64,000 nucleotides of DNA from Actinostola sp. cb2023. Its lineage: Eukaryota; Cnidaria; Anthozoa; Actiniaria; Actinostolidae. Below, piece by piece: positions 57,572 through 64,000 of the stretch. Position 1 is the first letter of the stretch. Each line of letters starts with the position of its first letter. Where the stretch lies: assembly GCA_033675265.1 (NCBI GenBank), contig JAUJYZ010000677.1, positions 243,589 through 307,588 on the forward strand, given 5' to 3'. The notes beneath the pieces were generated by a model, which saw only the letters and a list, made by a program, of their open reading frames with translations, ran no database searches and had not been told where the DNA came from. The translations under genes were made by a program, and so were the position numbers.

Positions 57572-59266
57572 TTACTTTATTGTTTATTAATCTTTTTTTC
57601 TACTGTTATTATTTTTCTAGTTGTAGCAGAAGTACAAACAATTGAAACACTCGAACCCAGAACACATTTGCCACAGACCGGTCATACAAATACGCAATAC
57701 CATTAATTATACCAATACCATGGCAAACAGTTTGAAGAGATTATACCACAGGTAGTCCAAAGTGTCTGTGGTACCATTAGCACAGGGAGCCCACTCAGAC
57801 GATCTTACCTCCATTAGAATATGCCAGCATGCAAGCACCAGCACCACAACGGAACCAACTTCGATGAAAAACTTCTGCTCTGGCTTCGTTATCGTCGTCA
57901 CATTGCAATGGTGGGAGTTGCCCATGATGGGAGGACGATTTTCCGTTGTCACTAAAGAATAGCCAGTCAGGAAAGTCAAAAATATACAGAAAATCAAGAG
58001 TTTCAAGTAGTAGACGAAGCGGCCATATTTTTGCCATTTTCTAGCGAGGAGAAACGCTACCAGTGGATGGCTGACTAATGTCTCGCGCCTTCTTTTCACC
58101 TTAAAAATAATTAATTCGAACAGTTAATTAGTGAAATAATTATTAATTATGCACATTTTTGAAAAAAATGTTTTGAAATTAATGGCTATGTGGCACGGCC
58201 CATGATGCCTTGCGCCTTAGTGTTTTCGTAGGCTACGAAAGAGATTTCCGATCAGACGAAAGCCTGAATGATTTCGCGTCGCTTTGCACCTTCCTTGACC
58301 GAAAAACAATAGTGTGTTCTGAGTGTTTACACAAAAGAAAAACACTAGTACAAGGCATCATGGGATCAAGCTTCAACTCTTCACTCGAGCATGAATATTT
58401 CTTTGTATTTTTATTACGATCTTTAACGCTCATCACGTGATCTTCTTAATGATCATCACGTGACCATAAAACCATCACGCGACCTTAATAATCATCACGT
58501 GACTATAAAATCATCACGTGACCTTAATGATCATCACGTGGCCTTAATGATCATCACGTGACTATAAAATCATCACGTGACCTTAATGATCATCACGTGG
58601 CCTTAATGATCATCACGTGACCTTAATGATTATCACATGGCCTTAATAATCATGTTTCAGTTTTAGTTTCAGTTTATTTAGTGCCAATATAGTTTTCTAA
58701 TCCAGGCACGAGTGATCAACGGGACAATTATACAATACAATAATACTTTTAGATTACATAATACTGAATGTGACCTTAATGATCATCACGTGACCATAAT
58801 AATCATCACGTGACCATAATAATCATCACGTGACCTTAATGATCATCACGTGACCTTAATGATCATCACGTGACCATAATAATCATCACGTGACCTTAAT
58901 GATCATTACTGATTATCACGTCGCCTTAATAGTCATCACGTGACCTACCATGATCATCAGTGGGTGGTTACTCTTCTTTTCTAGTTGTTTCGTAGCTTCT
59001 TCTTGCGTTTGTTCGTCTTCAATAACTGCGAAGCCGTACTCGGATTTCTCCAGCTGAAAACTGTGAACGCTTCCTGTCTCCGAGCCACTGCTTCCTCCCG
59101 TGAGGCTCGACGAGAACCACTCGGCGTACATGTCTTCCAGAAACTCGTAATTCATAGAGATCTCGTAGTCATGGTGATAGACGGGCAGGCCATTGTCTGT
59201 CACGCATTGGTTCAGAACTGTCTCGGCGACATCTGGCGAAAGAGAGTACAATCGAACGTCTTTTAA

Positions 59267-59297
<31 letters not shown>

Positions 59298-62200
59298 TGC
59301 CACTTACAAGAGATAATAATTTTCAGAACCTCTTTTTAGCGATCATACTTGTTGCTATGCATTGAGGTCGGTTACGGGAGGAGCCGATTACAATAGGTAC
59401 TAATTACAGCAGAACCTCTCGTAAGCGACCACCCCCTGTTCCAAGGGCAAGATGGTCGCTTCCAGTAAATAACAACTACGCGCTCTATTCTCTGTTCAGT
59501 TTATTTTTATCACGAGATTCTGAACCAATTCAGACCCTGAGGAAAACGCTTTTCCATGTTCTATGCTCTGGTAAAAACACACGGGATGTTGGGAGAATAC
59601 GAGAAAATGGGTTATCAACCAATCAGAGCGCGCGTTATATAAAAGTTACTTTATAAAAATGATTACAAACCTGGTAATTTCAGGATGAGTTTTCTCATGG
59701 GTGTCGTTACTTTACCCTGTTGAAGTGTTTTGTTCCTCATGGCATCCATCCAGTTCTTGTCTTTGACGATGGCTGCAGCTACCTCTCTAAGAAATACATT
59801 TGTACCTCGTATAAGCGACCCATAGCATTTGTGGCACTCGTCTCTTACAAAAGGTGGTCGCTTATGGGAGGTGGTCGCTTACAAGAGGCAGTATTTACAG
59901 TATATACAGTGTAAATTATAAGATGAGCATGATTTGTAAAGTGGTCGCTTGGAAGAGGTTGGAGTATCTAATTTAACAAGAAATAAAGATATGGACGAAA
60001 CTAAAAGATCATGATCTAATCTAAGGTCGCTTTCCATTTGGTCAGAAGGAAAAGGAAGAAGAAGAGGAAGAGGAGGAAGAGGAGGAAGAGGAGGAAGAGG
60101 AGGAAGAGGAGGAAGAGGAGGAAGAGGAGGAAGAGGAGGAAGAGGAGGAAGAGGAGGAAGAGGAGGAAGAGGAAGAGGAGGAAGAGGAAGAGGAGGAAGA
60201 GGAGGAAGAGGAGGAAGACGAGGAGCGTGTCCCATCCGTGTTGAAGAATTAAAATCAGCAGACAGACCGGTCAATCCGAAACTCATAGCAAGTCAAAATT
60301 TGTCAAATTTTAGGTCGATTTTCCGAATTCGAATGATTTCATTTAATGTAAGTTATCCAGTTTTTTTTGTAAATTTTGTAATTTTCGCTGTCCGCCATTA
60401 CTGAGGTGTCGCCTAATCGGCCCGTGAATTTCAGTCGGTCAGGTCATGGTGTCGCTGCACAAAGGTCCTGGCTATTGTTCTATGTATTTTACATGAAAAA
60501 AAATACAGTCAAACCTCTATTAAGCGGTCCTCTGTTAAGTGGTCACCCTCTATTAAGCGGTCACTTTCACTCAAATTCCCTGAATCGGTCCCCATACTTA
60601 CTGTAAACTTGAACTTTATTAAGCGGTCACTTCTATTAAGCGGTCAGTTGGCTATTTCCCGAGGGTGGCCGCTTAATAGAGGTTTGACTGTAGCTTGGAC
60701 AATTTGTGCAGCTATATGAAGACCTTGTCTTTGAATCCGTGACGTCACTTACTCAAAACACAAACCGACCGAGTGTTATAGATTAGAGGAAGATATGGAA
60801 GATTTGCCAAGCGATTCGTTGAATTCTTCAGATTCTTCAGATCTTCCCGCGCGCTAACTTCACATTTGACGTTAGTTTGTTTGGGTTGAGTAAGTGACGT
60901 CACTACCCGGCGACAACTGTTTAATGGCGGACATGGAATATTGAAAAAATATTTCACAGTTTGTTTATTTAGAACATAAAGATTATAATGCATTTAAAAT
61001 TTGGATGAATTTTAAGTGCTAGTCCCCCTTTAAGCAGTAATTCTAATTGGATGAAGGGTTCATAGTGACGTACTTATTTCCCTTATCTATAGCCATGTCT
61101 AGGCAGTTTCGTCCAGTATGGTCCGTCAGTGAAATATCAGCATTGCGTGACAATAGAAGCTGTACCATGTCCACGTGGCCTTCCCTGGAGGCCAAATGAA
61201 GGGGGGTAGTCTGGGGAGAAATAGTGCCACAATGTTAGCCACAGCCAGCCTAGTTCCTGAGCCACAGCTATGCTAAGTCAGGGCCGTTATCAATTCAAGA
61301 ATCGTCACGCAATGGTGTGACCACTCACATACCTAAGGTTCGTCACGCAATGGTGTGACCAAGAAAATAAATAAGGTATGTAATGACAATAATGGAATGA
61401 CATAATAGGCACGTCATGAGATGGCAGCAATATTAATAACACGACTAATAAGACGTAAGGGTAGTCACACAATATTAGCACACGGTGTGGTCCACCAGAC
61501 TCCCAAGGATTTTCACGTAACGCTATCACAAAATAGACAAGGACGTCACGCAACAGCTGTCATGGCGTGACTTTTAAACAACGCACATTGGTTATATTAT
61601 AGGTGGACAGTCATGCACATGAAAGTCATCAGGCGGCGAAGTCAGTGTATAGTAGCTGTGCAACTATTGTCTGACTAATAAAATATTACGCAATACTAAA
61701 GGGTACAATAGAGTGAAATAATAAGCTATTACGCAATACTAAAGGGTACAATACAAGGGCTTAGTAAGCTACATACCCTGGTCTTGTCTGTGGGGTCAAC
61801 AGGCGAGTCATAGTCCAATAGTACGGCAGATGTCTTCACGTGACCATTGGCTGCTGCACAGTCGAGAGGTGTCCATAGATTGACATTCCTGACAACAAAA
61901 ATAACAATAAAAGAGATCAACGGAAGAGGACCAAAGAGGTCAACGGAAGAGACCAAAGAGGTCAACGGAAGAGAACCAAAGAGGTCAACGGAAGAGGACC
62001 AAAGAGGTCAACGGAAGAGGACCAAAGAGGTCAACGGAAGAGAACCAAAGAGGTCAACGGAAGAGGACCAAAGAGGTCAACGGAATAGGACCAAAGAGGT
62101 CAACGGAAGAGGACCAAAGAGGTCAACGGAATAGGACCAAAGAGGTCAACGGAAGAGGACCAAAGAGGTCAACGGAAGAGGACCAAAGAGGTCAACGGAA

Positions 62201-63321
62201 GAGAACCAAAGAGGTCAACGGAAGAGGACCAAAGAGGTCAACGGAATAGGACCAAAGAGGTCAACGGAAGAGGACCAAAGAGGTCAACGGAATAGGACCA
62301 AAGAGGTCAACGGAAGAGGACCAAAGAGGTCAACGGAAGCAATACAACACTAGACAATACCAACAATAGAAGCTTTAATACCCAGATATTAGCCCAGTTT
62401 TGGGTCAATATCCAGATATTAACCCGGTTGATTGCCTCCGTTCTCGGTATTTAATTCTTACTTCAAGTCTTTTTTTTTTACTTTTACCTGGCGTCAACTG
62501 GCGAGCCATTTTCTAAGAGTTCCCGGACACATTTCCAGTGACCCTCGATTGAAGCCAAATGAAGTGGCGTGTTCGAAGCATCGTCTTCATCGTTGATGAT
62601 GGAACTGTCTCTCTTTAATAATGTTTGTACTGTCCTAAAGACGATACGATTATCAAGTATCCATTCATTTGTCCATGCCTCCATATATCCATATCGCTCT
62701 TTCCATCCATCCATTCATTTATCCATGTATTCATACATGCCTTCCTTCGTTTTTCAATCCATCTATCCACCCCTCTGTCTATCCATCTACCTATCCATAT
62801 ATCCATCCATCCATCTTTCCATCTATCCATTCATCCATCTTTCCATCCATCCATCTTTCCATCTATCCATCCATCTTTCCATCCATCCATCCATCCATCC
62901 ATCCATCCATCCATCCATCCATCCATCCATCCATCCATCCATCCATCCATCCATCCATCCATCCATCCATCCATCCATCCATCCATCCATCCATCCATCC
63001 ATCCATCCATCCATTCATCCATCCATCCATCTATTTATCTATCTTTCCATCTATCTATCTATCTATCCATCCATCCATCCATCCATCCATCCATCCATCC
63101 ATCCATCCATCCATCCATCCATCCATCCATCCATCCATTCATCCATCCATCCATCTATTTATCTATCTTTCCATCTATCTATCTATCTATCCATCCATCT
63201 TTCCATTCCCATCAATGACAAGCAGACCCTACCTCGTTCTGCCATACTTCGCAGCAAGATGTAGCGGTGTATACTCCTCGTCATTCCGTGCATCAATCTT
63301 TGCTCCATTGTCCAGCAACAA
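47097..63321 (-). CDS. TRPA1: TRPA1-like cation channel (3' 13 exons; 5' end outside window)
   Basis: Exons: 63233-63321, 62488-62634, 61777-61888, 61074-61210, 59671-59786, 58949-59232, 57809-58099, 57159-57289, 55782-55989, 55427-55594, 49932-50000, 48963-49130, 47097-47291. All borders are GT/AG and all phases agree, giving about 704 residues of C-terminal sequence to a TAG at 47,097. Order: ankyrin repeats, pre-S1 linker, six transmembrane helices with pore, a post-S6 helix and a C-terminal coiled coil, as in TRPA channels (tetrameric plasma-membrane channels for chemical or thermal stimuli). Landmarks are [19 protein letters not shown] (S4-S5), [13 protein letters not shown] (pore), [17 protein letters not shown] (S6 end). 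No frameshift was found. A Gypsy element occupies the intron after the S6 exon. Confidence 0.94.
47467..48875. mobile_element. 1.4-kb DNA element with about 70-base TIRs in the last TRPA intron
   Basis: CAGGAGCCCATTACTAGGAG at 47,467 is mirrored at 48,856-48,875, and homology continues through ACGACATCGAATGCACAAAA. TATGTA occurs just outside both ends (one extra base on the left), a possible target duplication. The interior has decayed coding traces: a Ser/Glu-rich frame starting ATGTCGGCCGAAAGC at about 47,641 (+) and a 79-residue frame at 48,033-48,272 (-), neither recognised. Confidence 0.8.
49185..49515. repeat. (AACG/AAAC)n tract and poly-C run upstream of a TRPA exon
   Basis: GAACGAACGAAC and AAACAAACAAAC units fill 49,190-49,420, followed by about 34 C bases at 49,479-49,513. 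The run ends about 55 bases from the acceptor of exon 48,963-49,130. The frames in it are repeat translations. Confidence 0.95.
49530..49642. repeat. Hairpin with CCGTAGG core
   Basis: ATCTGTATGGGATTTACAAA pairs with TTTTTAAATCCCATACAGAT across CTCGAGCCGTAGGCGAGAG (49,582-49,600); the outer arms pair TACAATAT with ATATTGTA. Confidence 0.9.
50530..50725. repeat. (GGA)n tract followed by a CGAG-core hairpin
   Basis: About 35 GGA triplets (50,543-50,640) adjoin a hairpin (50,643-50,722) pairing GTATAAACACTGAGAAGTGG with CCACTTCGAGGTGTTTGTAT around ACGAGGTGCAGCCGAGT. Confidence 0.9.
51134..51320 (+). repeat. 5' LTR
   Basis: 187 bases, TG...CA ends. It contains AATAAA (51,275-51,280), a possible polyadenylation signal, within a string that is complementary to the sequence just inside the LTR (51,322-51,334), suggesting self-priming. 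Confidence 0.95.
51339..54908 (+). CDS. Gypsy-type Gag-Pol polyprotein (1,189 residues)
   Basis: One frame carries, in order: a retroviral-type Gag (about 1-200); two CCHC zinc knuckles ([28 protein letters not shown], about 211-245); an aspartic protease ([12 protein letters not shown], about 290); a reverse transcriptase ([15 protein letters not shown]; catalytic YLDN, about 567); an RNase H ([25 protein letters not shown]); an integrase zinc site ([12 protein letters not shown]) and DDE core ([32 protein letters not shown]). No stop or frameshift. Pol order RT-RH-IN is Ty3/Gypsy; no chromodomain is seen. The ATG lies 18 bases after the LTR. YLDN replaces the usual YLDD, either a lineage trait or an inactivating change. 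Confidence 0.96.
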   Translation: MDKVLRPERLETDPNSVGASKEWIHWKRTFENFLSVLSDKDVNKFGVLINFISPSIFQYVEECTTYEYAIEVLQNIYVKPRNEIYARYILATRRQQSNETLDEYLQALKSLSKDCNFKSVTAVKYCEEGVRDAFITGLQSNQIRQRLLENKTLDLKTMFDQARALESAMRTSESYMAPQPSFNAAVPPTPPDPVQLDHNTLAAAQHEEQTCFFCGNTKHPRSKCPARDATCNKCQKKGHFAKACRGKSSKPKEGFSAAIWSPTLATTGTPESLKKSSATVEINAGWKVKALFDSGSSESFIHPSLVEAAAITIHPSSSTVSMATSAFSTKVTGCCIVDLAYQGRVYKGFHLSVLPGLCADLILGLNFQSQHESVTFNYGGPKPSLSICGLSTLNMDPPAPFANLTADCHPIITKSRRYSQEDLAFINGEVERLLKEGIIEPSQSPWRAQVVVTKDENHKKRLAIDYSQTINRFTLLDAFPLPRINDTINDIAQYRVFSTVDLKSAYHQVSLKDEDRPYTAFEARNGLFQFTRLPFGVTNGVACFQREMMKLVQEEDLKAVFPYLDNITICGKTQEDHDKNLTCFLEAAKQKNITYNDDKSIFSTRRLPILGYVIEEGTICPDPERLRPLRELPVPHDTKALNRCLGLFSYYSRWIPAYSDRIKPITSAKSFPLPQEAVKAFQGIKKIIEEAVVTAIDENTPFEVETDASDVALAATLNQKGRPVAFFSRTLQGSELKHASIEKEAQAIVEALRHWKHFLTGRHFTLTTDQKSVSYMFDQRHKGKIKNDKIMRWRIELSCYSFDIVYRPGKDNIPPDTLSRATCAAATQDSLYKLHQSLCHPGITRLWHFIRAKNLPYSLEEVRQMTNSCPVCCECKPKFHHPEETHLIKATQPFERINIDFKGPLPSTNKNRYFLNIIDEFSRFPFVFPCPDVSTTTVIKCLTTLFSLFGMPAYVHSDRGASFMSHELRAFLTEKGVAMSRTTSYNPAGNGQVEKYNGTIWKAITMSLKSNNLPIEHWQDVLPDVLHSVRSLLCTATNETPHERFLGFSRRSSAGSSVPTWLATPGPIYVKRNVRNSKTDPLVDEAELLQANPHYAHVRYPDGRETTVSTKSLAPRGQSKEPQTLPQPRMEVHPIPDLTISTEDQAHSEEQAPRSDITEEVSLQAPSEQSPITLRRSQRARRPVDKLNI
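54920..55106 (+). repeat. 3' LTR
   Basis: 187 bases, same sequence as the 5' LTR by eye, preceded by the polypurine tract at about 54,908-54,918. Confidence 0.95.
55427..58099 (-). CDS. TRPA1: Transmembrane-domain exons S1-S6 of the TRPA-like channel
   Basis: Exon 57,809-58,099 holds S1 ([17 protein letters not shown]) and S2 ([18 protein letters not shown]). Exon 57,159-57,289 holds S3. Exon 55,782-55,989 holds S4-S5 ([37 protein letters not shown]). Exon 55,427-55,594 holds the pore helix and filter ([11 protein letters not shown]) and S6 ([16 protein letters not shown]). The filter position that is Asp in vertebrate TRPA1 (GD) is Glu here (GE); both are acidic, so cation selectivity is expected. 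An N-glycosylation site (NVT) lies in the S1-S2 loop. Confidence 0.94.
56105..56290. repeat. (GGGGAAGGAGAA)n array
   Basis: About 12 units of 12-13 bases, all purine on the plus strand, about 115 bases upstream (in gene sense) of the S4-S5 exon acceptor. Pro/Ser-rich frames on the minus strand are repeat translations. Confidence 0.96.
56359..56882. mobile_element. MITE with 25-base TIRs
   Basis: GACGCTCTAGTAGCGTAAGT (56,359) is mirrored, with one indel, by the sequence ending 56,882 (ACTTCACGCTACTAGAGCGT). About 524 bases, non-coding, in the intron between the S3 and S4-S5 exons. Confidence 0.82.
57541..57570. repeat. G30 homopolymer
   Basis: Thirty or so G in a row. Similar runs occur at 59,267-59,296, and a C run at 49,479-49,513. 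Lengths of such runs are unreliable in assemblies. Confidence 0.9.
58437..58948. repeat. 20-bp array with a CACGTG site in most units
   Basis: Units ATCATCACGTGACCTTAATG and close variants, about 20 in all, are interrupted at 58,652-58,770 by a TTTCAGTTTATTTAGTGCC-type insertion. The array runs up to the donor of the TRPA exon ending at 58,949. The exon border itself (ATGATCATGGTAGGTCACGT on the minus strand) looks like a unit. Confidence 0.95.
58949..59786 (-). CDS. TRPA1: Pre-S1 linker exons of the TRPA-like channel
   Basis: Two exons, 59,671-59,786 ([29 protein letters not shown]) and 58,949-59,232 ([35 protein letters not shown]). TPM..LI...PDVAE.VLD.C is a strong TRPA landmark between the ankyrin domain and S1. 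A Ser/Gly-rich insert ([13 protein letters not shown]) is probably a loop. The downstream donor lies inside the CACGTG array. Confidence 0.93.
59400..59670. other. Intron sequence with GTAAGCGACCACC-type transposon remnants
   Basis: ACAGCAGAACCTCTCGTAAG (59,409) and the following TGGTCGCTTCCAGTAAATA resemble ends of pogo/Tigger-like MITEs. Similar GGTCGCTTATGGGAGGTGGT and GTGGTCGCTTGGAAGAGGTT strings flank the exon at 59,671-59,786 on the other side (59,850-59,965). Confidence 0.55.
60045..60225. repeat. (GGAAGAGGA)n array
   Basis: About 20 purine-only 9-base units. The Arg/Lys frame (+) and Pro/Leu frame (-) are repeat translations. Confidence 0.97.
60506..60690. mobile_element. pogo/Tc1-like MITE, 185 bp
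   Basis: CAGTCAAACCTCTATTAAGC at 60,506 is mirrored by GCTTAATAGAGGTTTGACTG ending 60,690. TA flanks both ends (60,504-60,505 and 60,691-60,692). Internal TATTAAGCGGTCA motifs repeat five times. Confidence 0.93.
60693..61073. other. TRPA intron sequence with a foldback
   Basis: CCGTGACGTCACTTACTCAA (about 60,738) is the near complement of TTGAGTAAGTGACGTCACTA (about 60,885), giving a foldback of about 165 bases. No exon. Confidence 0.7.
61074..63321 (-). CDS. TRPA1: Ankyrin-repeat exons of the TRPA-like channel
   Basis: Four exons encode consecutive ankyrin repeats with the TPLHLA core: [55 protein letters not shown] and [20 protein letters not shown]. The last continues to [18 protein letters not shown]1 proteins usually have 14-17 repeats, so the missing ones lie beyond 64,000. 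In TRPA1 this region is cytoplasmic and carries modulatory sites; specific reactive cysteines cannot be assigned here. Confidence 0.92.
61300..61590. other. TRPA intron with GTCACGCAATGGTGTGAC units
   Basis: CGTCACGCAATGGTGTGACC occurs twice near 61,302-61,350, with related CGTCACGCAACAGCTGTCAT and TCACACAATATTAGC units after it; a loose repeat. Confidence 0.6.
61912..62338. repeat. 23-bp minisatellite in TRPA intron
   Basis: About 18 copies of GAGGTCAACGGAAGAGGACC plus AAA, with AATAGGACC and AGAACC variants. It begins about 22 bases upstream of the acceptor of exon 61,777-61,888. Confidence 0.96.
62660..63205. repeat. (CCAT)n tetranucleotide tract in TRPA intron
   Basis: CCAT units with TTTCCATC and CTAT variants. 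A block CATTCATCCATCCATCCATC plus TATTTATCTATCTTTCC occurs twice (about 63,012 and 63,137). It fills nearly the whole intron between two ankyrin exons. Ser-Ile-His-Pro and Met-Asp-Gly-Trp frames are translations of the tract. Confidence 0.97.
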
Positions 63322-63548
63322 CTGTAGAATAGAAGCAAGTAGTCCAAGGACTCAGCAAAGATCAATACAACGTATATTTTTAGTAACTATATTTCGGCTA
63401 GCCAGACTAGCCTTCTTCAGGTAAGGAGAGATTTACAAATGGTAAATACAAATATAAAGCTATTACACAATGAGCCGAAACAGGAGATGACGTAAATTAA
63501 AACATTTCATAAATAGAAGAATAGAACATCACAAATACATCGTGATGA
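63322..63548. other. TRPA intron, right of the last exon seen
   Basis: No further exon could be supported between 63,322 and the AAT tract, nor up to 64,000. The preceding ankyrin exon must lie outside the window. Confidence 0.6.
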
Positions 63549-63780
<232 letters not shown>

Positions 63781-64000
63781 TACATGTATCTACATATACA
63801 ATCTATACAATCTATATAGCTAATATAAATTGCATAATCATTGTCAGGTCGAAAATCATAAATCATAGAAGCTGAGACCGCAAGGATGGATGGGAAATCA
63901 GTTCCTGAGCCACATTTGTCATTACATGCAGATATATTCAATGTTCTCGTAGTTTTGAAAAGATCCTACAAGTCTGGACAAAAAGGTCGATCATTTGACG

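Noticed and set aside
57541..59296. Long G runs as functional G-quadruplex elements
   Set aside because: Possible, but homopolymer runs of this kind are often assembly or expansion artefacts, and nothing else in the sequence supports a role.
60038..60244. Lys/Arg-rich 68-residue protein
   Set aside because: Translation of the GGAAGAGGA repeat in a TRPA intron.
62569..63424. Ser-Ile-His-Pro frames up to 251 residues
   Set aside because: Translations of the CCAT tract inside a TRPA intron; the real coding DNA there is on the other strand in short ankyrin exons.

Overview
This window is nuclear DNA of an animal, most likely an early-branching marine invertebrate (cnidarian- or sponge-like); the phylum is a guess. 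It holds intron-rich genes of animal families (a TRPA channel, a tandem-CH/spectrin-repeat protein, rhodopsin-like GPCR copies). It also has animal-type Harbinger, Ty3/Gypsy, Tc1/mariner-like and TTAA-specific transposons, and very abundant microsatellites, minisatellites and hairpin repeats. Most long open frames here are translations of simple repeats, not genes.

Layout. Bases 1-9.6 kb hold a degenerate GPCR copy (minus strand) split by a complete 5.74-kb Harbinger transposon with TIRs and a TTA target duplication. The transposon carries an intact DDE transposase (+) and a converging five-exon Myb-like partner gene (-). A 34-bp satellite (9.8-12.0 kb) follows, then two more GPCR copies in inverted orientation (12.4-15.2 kb). 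Bases 15-23.4 kb are a graveyard of foldback elements and MITEs without a supportable host gene.

Two host genes lie head-to-tail on the minus strand. The downstream one (46,104 to about 23,489) encodes a protein with two calponin-homology domains and spectrin-like helices. I rebuilt 15 exons by splice sites and phase, plus an alternative first exon at 43.5 kb. The upstream one (from beyond 64,000 to 47,097) is a TRPA1-like channel. Its last ankyrin repeats, whole membrane domain and C-terminal coiled coil are present in 13 phase-consistent exons. A young Ty3/Gypsy element (51,134-55,106; LTRs identical by eye, 5-bp target duplication) sits antisense in the intron following the pore/S6 exon.

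The most unusual signals are: (1) at least eight hairpins with unrelated arms but a similar central core (CGAG..GTAG/GCAG..CGAG); (2) intronic tandem arrays that look grown from the 5' splice site of the adjacent exon, with one array carrying a 33-bp copy of the junction in nearly every unit; (3) a GPCR cluster in which one copy is split by Harbinger and another is bracketed by inverted repeats; (4) a self-priming signature and a YLDN variant of the reverse transcriptase motif in the Gypsy element. All gene models are conceptual, from reading splice sites and frames by eye; no similarity search was run.
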